DNA of 64,000 bases from Thalassospira sp. HJ (GTDB lineage: Bacteria; Pseudomonadota; Alphaproteobacteria; Rhodospirillales; Thalassospiraceae): positions 372,001 through 436,000 of the forward strand of contig NZ_JYII01000020.1 in NCBI RefSeq assembly GCF_000948415.1, written 5' to 3'. Below, one piece after another: positions 18,090 to 27,379 of the stretch; position 1 is the first letter of the stretch; every line of letters begins with the position of its first letter. The translations under genes and the position numbers were made by a program. The notes under the pieces are model-generated. The model worked only from the letters and a program-made list of their open reading frames with translations, was not told where the DNA came from and ran no database searches.

Positions 18090-20828
18090 ATGTACAAGAT
18101 CAGAAAGCAGCGCGAAATCATCGACCGCAAAAAGGTCTTTGCCGAGCTTGAGGCCATCGCAAATGATCCCGAACTCAAAAGCTTCAAACAGCGAACCGCT
18201 GTTCTCAACAAGCTGAAATCGGTGCTTGAGGCCGGGCGTGCCGTCATCCGCGCGCGCTTCGAAGAAAGCAATTCCGGGCAGGACACGGTTTTCTCAAACA
18301 GTTTCCTGATGGATCAGATCGTGCGTCTGATCCACGATTTCGCCACCACGTTTGAATATCCGCTGCACAATCCGACCAATGAACAGCGCATGTCAGTCGT
18401 GGCTGTTGGCGGCTATGGCCGGGGTGACATGGCACCGCATTCGGATGTCGATATTCTGTTTCTGTTTCCCTACAAACAGACCGCCAATGGCGAGCAGGTC
18501 GTTGAATTCATTCTTTATATGCTGTGGGATCTCGGGCTTAAGGTCGGCCATGCGACGCGCTCGGTCGAAGATTGCCTGCGCATGGGAAAACAGGACATCA
18601 CCATTCGCACCAACCTGCTGGAAAGCCGGTTCGTCTGGGGGGATGAGGAAACCTACAAGCTGTTTCGCGCCCGCTTCATGGACGAACTGGTCAAGGGCAG
18701 CGGCATCGAGTTCATCGAAAAGAAACTCGGCGAGCGCGATGAACGCCATACCCGCATGGGCGATTCGCGCTATGTGGTCGAACCCAACGTCAAGGACGGC
18801 AAGGGCGGGCTTCGCGATCTCCATACCCTGTTCTGGATTGGCAAATACCTTTATCGCGTCAATTCACCGATGGAGCTGGTTGATCTCAAGGTCCTGACGC
18901 GTAAGGAAGCACTCGGCTTCCTCAAGGCACAGAACTTCCTCTGGGCGGTACGTTGCTGGCTGCATTATCTGTCTGACCGCGAAGAAGACCGCCTGACATT
19001 CGACATGCAGCGCGAAATCGCAAACCGCCTTGGCTATACCGATCATGCCGGCGCATCCGGCGTTGAGCGCTTCATGAAGCACTATTACCTGATGGTGAAG
19101 CATGTCGGCAGCCTGACGCGCATCTTCTGCGCAGCCCTTGAAGAAAGCCATCAGCGTCGCCCGCTGATCCGCTTCCCGGGCAAGCTGTTTGGCACCAAGG
19201 AAATTGACGGGTTTGAACTGCGCAATGAACGCCTGACGGTCGAAAGCCTTGATGTTTTCAAGAACGACCCGATCAAGATTTTGCGCCTGTTTCTGGTCGC
19301 CCATCAGAACCGGGTCGGCATTCACCCGGAGACGCTTCGCTGGATCACGCAAAGCCTGAAATATGTTGATCACAAGCTGCAAAATGATCCGGACGCCAAC
19401 GAGGTCTTCCTTGAAATCCTTACCCAGCGCGACAGCCCGGATGTGACGCTCCGCAAGATGAACGAGGCCGGCGTACTGGGCCGTTTCATCCCCGATTTCG
19501 GGCGTGTCGTCGCCCAGATGCAGTATGACATGTACCACACCTACACCGTGGACGAGCATACCATCCGCGCGATCGGCATCCTCAATCAGATCGAAACCGG
19601 CGAACTGGCCGAAGACGCACCTGTCGCCACCCGCATCATGGGTCAGGTGATTTCACGCCGTGTGCTCTATGTCGCGGTCCTGCTCCATGACATCGCCAAG
19701 GGACGTGGCGGCGATCATTCGGAACTCGGTGCTAAAGTTGCCGAAAAGCTGTGCCCGCGTCTGGGCCTGTCGCCAGCCGATACCGAAACCGTTGCCTGGC
19801 TGGTCAAGGCGCATCTGTGGATGAGCCTGACCGCGTTCAAGCGTGATCTTAATGATCCCAGCACCATTCGTTCCTTCGCCGATCTGGTGCAATCACAGGA
19901 ACGCCTGCGTCTGTTGCTGTGTCTGACAGTTGCCGATATCCGGGCGGTCGGCCCGAACATCTGGAACGGTTGGAAGGCGACGCTTCTGCGTGAACTTTAT
20001 TACGCCACCGATGACATGCTGTCGGGCGGTCTTAATGCGGATAGCCGCGATTCGCGCGTTGCCAACGCACAAGCAGCCCTTCGCGAAGCGCTCAAGGATT
20101 GGCCGGAGAAGGATATCGAGGACTTTATCGAACGCGGCTATCCGTCCTATTGGCTGAGTTTCGATACCGACATCCACGTCCATCACGCCCATCTGACCCA
20201 TGAGGCCCGGAAATCCGGGGCCGACATCACGGTCGATGTGCGCATTGATGCCGATATTGATGCCACCGAAATCACCGTGCATTGCACCGACCATCCCGGC
20301 CTGTTTTCCCAAATCGCCGGGGCCATGGCGCTGTGCGGGGCCAACGTAGTCGATGCAAAGATCCTCACGCTTGCGGACGGTATGGCGCTTGATACCTTCT
20401 TTATCCAGGACACCAATGGCGAGGCGTTTAACGACACGGCCAAGCTCGAACGCCTGCGCGAAACCCTGGAAAAGGTCATTTCCGGTCAAATTCGCCCAAG
20501 TCAGGAAATCCAGCGGCGCCAGACCAAGGATAACAAGCACCGCACCGCGGTCTTCAAGGTCGAACCGAACGTCATCATCGATAACAAGGCCAGCCGCACC
20601 CACACGGTGATTGAAATCACCGCGCGTGACCGTCAGGGCCTGCTGTATGACATCACGCGTGCGCTGCGCGATCTTTCCATGCAGATCGCCTCGGCCCGGA
20701 TTTCCACCTTTGGCGAGCGCGCGGTTGACGTGTTTTACGTGAAGGATGTGTTCGGGCTCAAGATCGACAGCCGGACCAAGTTCGTGCAGGTCAAGGAAAC
20801 CCTGACCCAGGCGATTCGCAACGACTAG
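18090..20828 (+). CDS. glnD: [protein-PII] uridylyltransferase / uridylyl-removing enzyme
   Basis: From ATG 18090 (a TTG at 18084 is also possible) the protein is 912 residues. The nucleotidyltransferase domain holds VGGYGRGDMAPHSDVDILFL, with the GG and DVD catalytic residues. The HD domain has VAVLLHDIAKGRGGDHSELG, and two ACT domains end the protein (ITVHCTDHPGLFSQIAGAMA and IEITARDRQGLLYDITRALR). GlnD modifies PII proteins in response to glutamine, setting nitrogen assimilation. The region directly upstream is the AT-rich island, so its native promoter may have been displaced; no clear ribosome site is seen. Confidence 0.97.
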   Translation: MYKIRKQREIIDRKKVFAELEAIANDPELKSFKQRTAVLNKLKSVLEAGRAVIRARFEESNSGQDTVFSNSFLMDQIVRLIHDFATTFEYPLHNPTNEQRMSVVAVGGYGRGDMAPHSDVDILFLFPYKQTANGEQVVEFILYMLWDLGLKVGHATRSVEDCLRMGKQDITIRTNLLESRFVWGDEETYKLFRARFMDELVKGSGIEFIEKKLGERDERHTRMGDSRYVVEPNVKDGKGGLRDLHTLFWIGKYLYRVNSPMELVDLKVLTRKEALGFLKAQNFLWAVRCWLHYLSDREEDRLTFDMQREIANRLGYTDHAGASGVERFMKHYYLMVKHVGSLTRIFCAALEESHQRRPLIRFPGKLFGTKEIDGFELRNERLTVESLDVFKNDPIKILRLFLVAHQNRVGIHPETLRWITQSLKYVDHKLQNDPDANEVFLEILTQRDSPDVTLRKMNEAGVLGRFIPDFGRVVAQMQYDMYHTYTVDEHTIRAIGILNQIETGELAEDAPVATRIMGQVISRRVLYVAVLLHDIAKGRGGDHSELGAKVAEKLCPRLGLSPADTETVAWLVKAHLWMSLTAFKRDLNDPSTIRSFADLVQSQERLRLLLCLTVADIRAVGPNIWNGWKATLLRELYYATDDMLSGGLNADSRDSRVANAQAALREALKDWPEKDIEDFIERGYPSYWLSFDTDIHVHHAHLTHEARKSGADITVDVRIDADIDATEITVHCTDHPGLFSQIAGAMALCGANVVDAKILTLADGMALDTFFIQDTNGEAFNDTAKLERLRETLEKVISGQIRPSQEIQRRQTKDNKHRTAVFKVEPNVIIDNKASRTHTVIEITARDRQGLLYDITRALRDLSMQIASARISTFGERAVDVFYVKDVFGLKIDSRTKFVQVKETLTQAIRND

Positions 20829-20850
20829 GGTCGAATCCCAAATTCAAACA

Positions 20851-20914
20851 AGCCGGATCGATCCAATACCCATGCGCTACCATCGGTAACACCACGGTAT
20901 GGATCAGATCCGGC
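20851..20914 (+). terminator. inverted repeat after glnD, possible terminator
   Basis: AGCCGGATC-GATCC-A-ATACC (20851-20870) pairs imperfectly with GGTATGGATCAGATCCGGCT (20895-20914). There is no T-run, so factor-independent termination is doubtful; it may protect mRNA ends. Confidence 0.45.
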
Positions 20915-21362
20915 TGTTCCCGGCCGTTATGGCCGGTACAGTGCTCGTATTTGCTCATATTCTTTTTTGGAAATTGTGACGGACGAGGAAGGGTAAAACC
21001 AAACCCGGCAGCGCGACCTGTTATTCACGGTGCCGAAATCCTCGGAGTGCAGCAGGTTGAGGTGGATCCCTTAATTCCCCGCCCGTCCAATATGAGGCTC
21101 GCGTCCCAACGAACCCTCAGCGAGTCAGAATATGGAGCCATCGCAACTGTTTTTCTGTGACGGTTGTCACAGGGCCCCCAAAAAAATCATCTTTTTCAAT
21201 CAAGTTCATAAAAATGCGATATATCCCGCCACTTCTGGCGGCGAAAATTACGACTATTTTCACCTTCGGCTGTCAGATTTCTGTCCATCAAGCTTGAAAA
21301 TACCGCAATCGCACGTCATCACCGCCTGATTGATCGACCGGTTTGACGTCGAATCGCGACTT

Positions 21363-21627
21363 AGGGTCAGGACCTACTAATTTGATTTGAATGGCGGAGT
21401 TTATATTTGTGAAATCCAAGGAAAATTCCGCCGAGCGGGTTGGTATCCCGCACAAGGGATTTGACGCAGGAGTTCGCAAATATAAACTCCGTCTTTCGGA
21501 TCGCTCAGATTTGCACGGGCTACTTTGTCGCAAAACCTTGAAAGATAAAAATCTTCCGGCGGCTTCGCTTCGTGTATCCGCACAAATCTGAGCGACCATT
21601 CAAACCAAATTAGTAGGTCCTGACCCT
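21363..21627. mobile_element. 265-bp structured MITE-like repeat, copy 1
   Basis: Ends AGGGTCAGGACCTACTAATT and its inverted partner form about 33 bp of terminal inverted repeat with one mismatch (outer flanks TT and AA extend it). Inside are two more inverted repeats: 21395-21409 with 21477-21491 (15 bp, perfect) and 21503-21513 with 21583-21593 (11 bp, perfect). The whole could fold as a three-way junction. A second copy at 27629-27893 aligns without gaps. No transposase is encoded; small frames inside are not supported. It ends 20 bp before murJ. MITE is the best class given the terminal repeats, but a structured RNA is an alternative. Confidence 0.85.
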
Positions 21628-21647
21628 AAATACGGAACGCTTAAAGA

Positions 21648-23198
21648 ATGTCGCTTGTCCGCTCTATTGCCACGGTGAGTGGTTTTACCCTGCTGTCCCG
21701 GTTGCTGGGATTTTGCCGCGATATTCTGATTGCCGGGATGCTCGGTGCGGGCGGCATGGCCGATGCGTTCTTTGTCGCGTTCAAGTTTCCCAACCTGTTT
21801 CGTCGCCTGTTTGGCGAAGGCGCGTTTTCCGCAGCCTTCATCCCGCTTCTGGCCAGCGACATTGAAAAACGCGGTCTGGATGTCGCGCGCGAATTTGCGG
21901 CGCGCGCCATGTCGATGCTGGTTCTGATCACCGGTTTTCTGGTGGCGATCATTGAAATCCTGATGCCCTGGGCGATGTATGTGTTTGCGCCGGGTTTTGC
22001 CGAAAACCCTGAAAAGTTCGCACTTGCCGTCGAACTGTCGCGCATCACATTTCCCTATCTGGCGTTTATTTCCGCCGTCGCCCTGATGTCTGGCGTGCTT
22101 AACACCCTGCATCGCTATGCCGCTGCAGCCGCCGCCCCGATCATTCTTAATATCTGCCTGATTGCGGCCTTGCTTGGCCTGACACCCGTGACCGAAACCC
22201 CCGCCCACGCCCTTGCATGGGGGGTGGCGATTGCCGGTGTTGCACAATTCATTGCCCTGGTGATTGCCTGCAAGCGGGCTGGCTTTGCCATCAAATGGCA
22301 GCTGCCGCGCGTTGATGACCGCATCAAGCTTCTCGGTAAACGCATGATCCCGGGCATGATTGGCGCGGGGGTCTATCAGATCAATCTTCTGATCGACACC
22401 ATGTTGGCCTCCCTTGTGTCCGACGGTGCGGTTTCCTGGCTTTACTATGCCGATCGTGTGCAGCAACTCCCGCTTGGCGTCATTGGCATTGCCATTGGTA
22501 CGGCCCTTTTGCCAACCCTTTCGCGCCAGTTGCAGGGCGATGATGCCAAAACCGCGATGTATAGCCAGAATCGCGGTATTGAAATCGCCCTTCTCCTTAC
22601 CCTTCCGGCCGCGGTTGCCCTTGGGGTCATGGGACTTCCGGTGATCAACGTTCTGTTTGAACGCGGGGCCTTTGGCGCGGAAGAAACCCTGATGACCGGC
22701 ATGGCGCTGACGGTCTTTGCCTTTGGCCTGCCGGCCTCGGTTCTGGTCAAGGTGTTGGCACCGGGCTTCTTTGCCCGCGAAGACACCAAAACACCGATCC
22801 GCATCGGCATTTCCTGCATGGTACTCAACATCATTCTGATCGTGGTTTTGATGCCATGGTTCGGACATCTTGGTATTGCGGCAGCGACCTCTGTTTCGGT
22901 CTGGGTCAATGCGATGTCGCTTGGCATTATCTTGCACCGGCGCGGCGATCTGACATTTGATAGCCGCCTGACCCGGCGTGTGCCGCGCATTCTTCTGGCA
23001 TCCACCCTGATGGGATCGGCCCTTTGGTTTGCCATTGACGCCTTCTGGCAAAATGATGCGCTTTCGATCACGCGGATCATCACCATGGCGATCTGTGTTG
23101 GTGGCGGCATGGCGGTTTATGCCATCAGCGCCCAACTGCTTGGCGCGACCAGCGTTTCCGAGCTCAAAAGTACTTTGAAACGCGGAAAACCCGCCTGA
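21648..23198 (+). CDS. murJ: lipid II flippase MurJ (MviN)
   Basis: The 516-residue protein has about 14 membrane helices of the MOP/MATE fold. The start MSLVRSIATVSGFTLLSRLL leads into GFCRDILIAGMLGAGGMADA, a very conserved MurJ segment, followed by FKFPNLFRRLFGEGAFSAAF. Later VLFERGAFGAEET and YCAxAF-like regions are as in the family. MurJ moves lipid II across the inner membrane for peptidoglycan synthesis. The start lies 20 bp after repeat copy 1, which therefore probably forms its leader or promoter region. trpS follows after about 145 bp. Confidence 0.96.
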   Translation: MSLVRSIATVSGFTLLSRLLGFCRDILIAGMLGAGGMADAFFVAFKFPNLFRRLFGEGAFSAAFIPLLASDIEKRGLDVAREFAARAMSMLVLITGFLVAIIEILMPWAMYVFAPGFAENPEKFALAVELSRITFPYLAFISAVALMSGVLNTLHRYAAAAAAPIILNICLIAALLGLTPVTETPAHALAWGVAIAGVAQFIALVIACKRAGFAIKWQLPRVDDRIKLLGKRMIPGMIGAGVYQINLLIDTMLASLVSDGAVSWLYYADRVQQLPLGVIGIAIGTALLPTLSRQLQGDDAKTAMYSQNRGIEIALLLTLPAAVALGVMGLPVINVLFERGAFGAEETLMTGMALTVFAFGLPASVLVKVLAPGFFAREDTKTPIRIGISCMVLNIILIVVLMPWFGHLGIAAATSVSVWVNAMSLGIILHRRGDLTFDSRLTRRVPRILLASTLMGSALWFAIDAFWQNDALSITRIITMAICVGGGMAVYAISAQLLGATSVSELKSTLKRGKPA

Positions 23199-23344
23199 TT
23201 ACAATTAATCGACCGGTTTCCTGACAAGCAGCTTGACCTTACCCGGCCACGGGGCTTAACTCGCGCGCGAAACTTGCATGCTCGTCCGCCGGCGGGTGTC
23301 CAAAACCTGGCGGAGTATGCAAGTCCCGTTACTCAAAATATGAA

Positions 23345-24361
23345 ATGGACGACGACGTTATGGAACGTGTGTTTTCGGGCGCTCAGCCCACCGGTAACCT
23401 TCACCTTGGCAACTATCTTGGCGCGATCCGCAACTGGGTCGAATTGCAGAAGAAATATGAATGCATCTTCTGCGTGGTCGACATGCATGCCATCACGGTC
23501 TGGCAAGATCCCAAGGAACTGCGTTCCAACATTCGCGAACTGGCCGCCAGCATGATCGCGTCTGGCATCGATCCGGAAAATCAGGTGCTGTTTAACCAAA
23601 GCCAGGTTTCCGCTCATGCCGAACTGGCCTGGATCTTTAACTGTGTCGCGCGCATCGGCTGGATGAACCGCATGACCCAGTTCAAGGAAAAGGCGGGCAA
23701 GCATCGCGAAAACGCGTCGCTCGGTCTTTATGCGTATCCGAGCCTGATGGCGGCTGACATTCTGGCCTACAAGGCGACCCACGTGCCGGTCGGCGAAGAC
23801 CAGAAGCAGCATCTTGAACTGGCCCGTGATATCGCGTTGAAATTCAACACCGATTACGGCGTCGAAGGTTTCTTCCCGCAGCCCGAGCCGCTGATCCTTG
23901 GTCCGGCAACCCGTGTGATGTCGCTGCGTGACGGTTCGAAAAAGATGTCGAAATCCGATGCGTCAGACATGGCGCGCATCAACATGACCGATGATGCCGA
24001 TACACTGGCCAAAAAGATCCGCAAGGCAAAGACCGATCCGGAGCCACTGCCAAGTGAAGCCGCCGGTCTTGAAGGCCGCCCGGAAGCCAAGAACCTGATC
24101 ACCATCTATGCTGCGCTCACCAACAGCACGGTTGCGGATGTTCTGACCGAACATGGCGGCACGCAGTTCTCTGGCTTCAAACAGGCACTGACCGACGTCG
24201 TTGTCGAAAACCTGGCACCGATTACCGAGGAAATGGCACGTCTGAATGCAGATCCGGCCTATATCGATTCTGTTTTGGCCAAGGGTGCGGAACGCGCGAA
24301 TGTCATTGCCCAGCCGATCCTCAAAGAGGTCAAGGAAATCGTCGGTTTCCTCAACAGCTGA
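23345..24361 (+). CDS. trpS: tryptophanyl-tRNA synthetase
   Basis: The product is 338 residues from ATG 23345, or 333 from ATG 23360, which gives the usual N-terminus [20 protein letters not shown]; the second is at least as likely. The class I HIGH-like motif is HLGN within PTGNLHLGN, and KKMSKSDA is the KMSKS loop. TrpRS charges tRNA-Trp in the cytoplasm. QTGxx region [20 protein letters not shown] matches bacterial TrpRS. A strong terminator follows, so the gene ends a unit that may begin with murJ. Confidence 0.96.
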   Translation: MDDDVMERVFSGAQPTGNLHLGNYLGAIRNWVELQKKYECIFCVVDMHAITVWQDPKELRSNIRELAASMIASGIDPENQVLFNQSQVSAHAELAWIFNCVARIGWMNRMTQFKEKAGKHRENASLGLYAYPSLMAADILAYKATHVPVGEDQKQHLELARDIALKFNTDYGVEGFFPQPEPLILGPATRVMSLRDGSKKMSKSDASDMARINMTDDADTLAKKIRKAKTDPEPLPSEAAGLEGRPEAKNLITIYAALTNSTVADVLTEHGGTQFSGFKQALTDVVVENLAPITEEMARLNADPAYIDSVLAKGAERANVIAQPILKEVKEIVGFLNS

Positions 24362-24390
24362 TCACGCCAGGCAAATCTGAATAACAAAAA

Positions 24391-24421
24391 GCCCGCCGGT
24401 TCAAACCAGGCGGGCTTTTTT
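24391..24421. terminator. terminator after trpS
   Basis: GCCCGCC (24391-24397) pairs with GGCGGGC (24409-24415), with A-run before and T-run after; it can serve both trpS and the convergent gene at 24446. Confidence 0.92.
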
Positions 24422-24445
24422 GTTTTGATACCGAAACAGGCCTTA

Positions 24446-25936
24446 TCAGATCGAATTTCCGGGCTGTGCCGGGTTCTGCTGCATCGCCTGATATTTCTTG
24501 AGGCCATCCATCATTGTTTGGCTGAACCACGCCCCGACCGGCGCATCACCATTCATGTTATTGGATGCCTGCTGCAAAAGCGGATGATTGGCCGGATCAT
24601 CAGCCACTGGCGCACTGGCCGGTGTGGCTGAGCCGCCCTGATCTGCATTTGCAACATCATATCCGTCATAGGTATTGGCCGGGCCGCTATCAGCAACCGC
24701 GTTATTGCTGGCAACCGCATCGGCGGCCATGGTCTGGGCCTTTTCGCGGCCAAGGGCAGCATTAAACCGTGCCGCCATTTCAGCAGCCGAAAGCGGCGCG
24801 CCATCGGCGCCTGTGGTCTGGACTTCAGTCGCCTTGCGCGCGGCGGCTTCGGCTTTCACCGCGTTTATCTTGGCGTATTTGGCTTCATGGGCTGCCATTT
24901 CGGCTGAAATGGCAAATGTGTTGTTCTGTCGGCTGACCCGGCCACTGCTTGCGGCACGCGCCCAGACAGTATTCGCTTCACCGGTGCTAGTAACCGGGCG
25001 ACGAACCGGCTCATTTGCCGTGGAGCTTGATGCCACCGTTTTGCTGAATGTCGAAACCGGATTTGCCGTGCCTGCCGATGCCATGGCGACCATCAGCTCT
25101 GCAGGATCGGATGTTTGGGCGGTAGCGGCAGATGCCATTTCGGCTGCAGGCTGCGCTGACGGTTGGGATGCGGCAACTGCCGGATTGGCTTGATTATTCG
25201 CGGCCGGATTGGCCGGAGTCGGGCTGGCTTGCGCAACCTGCGTTGCCTGCATGCCTTGCGCCCACGGCACATTCAGGTCTGACGCCTGAACACCAACACT
25301 GCCCGCACTATTGGCAGAAGCCAGCACGGCCTGATCAACCGGTGTGGTTGGGGCTGATTGCACGATGGTCGCCTGTTCGGCTGCACTGGCGGGTTGGGCC
25401 TGATACCCGCTCATCCAGGGCAGAACCAGATCGCCCTGATAGCTACCGTTTTGCGCCACAGTGGCTTGCTGGTTTTGGCTGGCATCAGTCGCATCAGCCA
25501 CCGCCGTGCCATCATCAATGCCACTGCCGCCAAAGCTGTCTTCGACAAACGCCATGACGTGGCTGCCGGTATCGTCACCGGTGACCGCATCAACCACGGC
25601 ATCAATGGCCGCACCGGCAAGGCCAAACACCCCGCCAAACAGGCCACCGCCCGCAACGCGCGCGCCATTGCCGATCTCATCACCGGTGAGAGAGCGATAA
25701 ATCATCCCGACACCGGGAATATGCTGCAGGGGATTGATCACATCGAGGATGTCGGTGAATTCAAAACCGTCCTCGCCAAACATGTATTGCGAAAATGTCC
25801 GGCCTTCGCCGTTACCCGACAGGGCATCAGCCGCATTCGACTGGGCAAACTTGTTGTCTGCTGCCCCGCCTGCGCTCCCTGTGCCACCGGTTATGCTACC
25901 GGGCGAAATTTGCCGCCAATTTTCACCAATCGACAT
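24446..25936 (-). CDS. large Ala/Gln-rich hypothetical protein with one hydrophobic glycine-rich patch
   Basis: This 496-residue protein starts at ATG 25936 with AGGAGGAC close upstream. Its N-terminal 120 residues look ordered: FSQYMFGEDGFEFTDILDVI, NPLQHIPGVGMIYRSLTGDE, then the hydrophobic ARVAGGGLFGGVFGLAGAAI. The remainder is low-complexity, rich in Ala, Gln, Pro, Ser and Thr, with repeated forms of DLVLPWMSGYQAQP and DLNVPWAQGMQATQ. It ends in a short ordered NHPLLQQASNNMNGDAPVGA segment. No signal peptide is visible. Function unknown; the short repeated LPWM/VPWA motif hints at a peptide ligand or scaffold. Confidence 0.7.
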   Translation of the reverse strand: MSIGENWRQISPGSITGGTGSAGGAADNKFAQSNAADALSGNGEGRTFSQYMFGEDGFEFTDILDVINPLQHIPGVGMIYRSLTGDEIGNGARVAGGGLFGGVFGLAGAAIDAVVDAVTGDDTGSHVMAFVEDSFGGSGIDDGTAVADATDASQNQQATVAQNGSYQGDLVLPWMSGYQAQPASAAEQATIVQSAPTTPVDQAVLASANSAGSVGVQASDLNVPWAQGMQATQVAQASPTPANPAANNQANPAVAASQPSAQPAAEMASAATAQTSDPAELMVAMASAGTANPVSTFSKTVASSSTANEPVRRPVTSTGEANTVWARAASSGRVSRQNNTFAISAEMAAHEAKYAKINAVKAEAAARKATEVQTTGADGAPLSAAEMAARFNAALGREKAQTMAADAVASNNAVADSGPANTYDGYDVANADQGGSATPASAPVADDPANHPLLQQASNNMNGDAPVGAWFSQTMMDGLKKYQAMQQNPAQPGNSI

Positions 25937-26096
25937 GTCTGTCCTCCTCTTGCCAGATGATTTGCAAAAGGAGTGCCAGTTTTAGCATTCGCTAAAACAT
26001 TGAAATACCGAGATTTTATTGGGAAGGCCTTCCGCCAGATCTGCCCGTCGGAATCTTCTGCCGGGTAGCATCGGCACGGTTAAATCAGGCAGAGCT

Positions 26097-26218
26097 TAAA
26101 CTGTGTGGGATGTGGCGAAAATGACGGGTTCGGCGAGCACGGGTGCGCAGCGTACTTACGGTACGTGAGCGCCCTGCGCAGAAGAAACCGTTATTTGCAG
26201 GCCATCCCACGCAGTTTA
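26097..26218. repeat. 122-bp imperfect palindrome at the ribA stop codon
   Basis: TAAACTGTGTGGGATG (26097-26112) pairs with CATCCCACGCAGTTTA (26203-26218) with one wobble; further in TGCGCAG (26144-26150) pairs with CTGCGCA (26174-26180), and CGTAC/GTACG (26151-26155, 26161-26165) caps it. The right arm includes the ribA TAA. It looks like a dispersed palindromic intergenic repeat that may also stabilise or terminate the ribA transcript. Confidence 0.75.
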
Positions 26219-27379
26219 GAACAGATGTCCAGCCCGCTCTTTCTTGGTCTGGAGATAGAATTCATTATGACCATTGGACGGGAATTTGTGCGGCACACGT
26301 TCGGACACCGTCACACCCCAGCTTTCAAGCCCGGTGAGCTTTTCCGGATTGTTGGTCAGCAGGCGCACGCTTTCAAAGCCCAGCTGACGCAGCATTTCGG
26401 CCGCCGGGCGATAAACACGCTCATCGGCGTCAAAGCCAAGTTCCTCGTTGGCATCAAGGGTATCAAACCCGCGATCCTGAAGCGCATAGGCGCGCAGCTT
26501 GTTAACAAGCCCGATACCACGCCCTTCCTGACGCAGATAAAGCACAATGCCGCCCTGCCCGCTTTTGGCGATTTCCGAAATGGCACCACGCAGCTGCGGC
26601 CCGCAGTCACAGCGCAGCGACCCGATCAGATCACCGGTAAAGCATTCCGAATGCAGGCGGATCAGCACCGGTTTGTCCTTGGCCGGTTCATCAATCACGA
26701 TCGCCAGATGTTCCTGCCCGCCATCTTCCGGACGAAACGCAATGACGGTGACATTTTCCGCATCTTCAAGCGGTACGCGCGCTTCGCTGACCTGACGCAA
26801 GGATGCGGCCGAAGCATTTTCATAGCCATTGATGCTTTCAGACTGCAACACCAGCAAGTTCTGCGACCGTGCAAGGGTTTCAAGTTGATCGGCGCTGACC
26901 GGCACCGTCACCACAGCGGGCAACAACCGCGCAAGCTTTGCCAGACGGATGGCGGCATGTTCGGCCATGCTGATCGGGCGCCAGTCCCCATCGGGCAGCG
27001 CATCAAGATCAAGCAACGGATTGGCAATTTCCCCCAGTCGATTGGCGTCAACACCGGATGGCGTGGCAGACACAAAAGCCACAAACGGATCATCCTTGGC
27101 AGCCTGACCAAGCGATTTGGCCCGCACGCGCGGAAGGACGATTGCCGGCGCGGTCTCGTTTCCAGTGATGTCGCAAAGACGTTCCAGACCATGTTGCGAA
27201 AGCGGCTCAGCGGCAATCACGGCAACGCTGTGCGCCTCGCCATTGTCGTGACCCTGGACCAGAACGATCTCGCCACGGCGCAAATCTGCCACAGCACGGG
27301 AAACCGTCACCAGATCGGTCGCCGGGATCAGATTGCTGTCATTTTGGGCCGTCACGGCGGAGCTTTGGGTCATCGGCAT
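26216..27379 (-). CDS. ribA: GTP cyclohydrolase II with divergent N-terminal domain
   Basis: The last 200 residues of this 387-residue protein are a clear GTP cyclohydrolase II: the zinc site CFTGDLIGSLRCDCGPQLRG, then LYLRQEGRGIGLVNKLRAYA and RLLTNNPEKLTGLESWGVTV. It opens GTP to the first riboflavin precursor. The first 180 residues take the place of DHBP synthase in RibBA proteins but lack its acidic DxExREGEGD-type active site, so this part is probably a degenerate or regulatory domain. No FMN riboswitch pattern is seen upstream. The gene is single; a palindrome covers its stop. Confidence 0.93.
   Translation of the reverse strand: MPMTQSSAVTAQNDSNLIPATDLVTVSRAVADLRRGEIVLVQGHDNGEAHSVAVIAAEPLSQHGLERLCDITGNETAPAIVLPRVRAKSLGQAAKDDPFVAFVSATPSGVDANRLGEIANPLLDLDALPDGDWRPISMAEHAAIRLAKLARLLPAVVTVPVSADQLETLARSQNLLVLQSESINGYENASAASLRQVSEARVPLEDAENVTVIAFRPEDGGQEHLAIVIDEPAKDKPVLIRLHSECFTGDLIGSLRCDCGPQLRGAISEIAKSGQGGIVLYLRQEGRGIGLVNKLRAYALQDRGFDTLDANEELGFDADERVYRPAAEMLRQLGFESVRLLTNNPEKLTGLESWGVTVSERVPHKFPSNGHNEFYLQTKKERAGHLF

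Larger units (their letters stand above)
20829..21647. other. 819-bp intergenic region between glnD and murJ
   Basis: It contains hairpins after glnD (20851-20914 and 20919-20935) and the 265-bp structured repeat at 21363-21627. Between them (20940-21360) I see no supported gene; a small stem CCGCCA/TGGCGG lies near 21225-21242. The murJ promoter must lie in or just before the repeat, because murJ starts only 20 bp after it. Confidence 0.6.

Noticed and set aside
20829..20935. tRNA-like sequence (GGTCGAATCCC) after glnD
   Set aside because: No acceptor or anticodon stems fit; the sequence is part of simple hairpins.
21288..21599. Minus-strand frame reading MVAQICADTRS in repeat copy 1 (and MVAQLCADTRS in copy 2)
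   Set aside because: The shared peptide is explained by the repeat's nucleotide similarity; the frame ends differ and base-pair-preserving changes do not favour protein coding.
21600..23135. A 511-codon minus-strand frame antisense to murJ
   Set aside because: His/Arg/Gly-rich composition typical of shadow frames; murJ on the other strand is certain.
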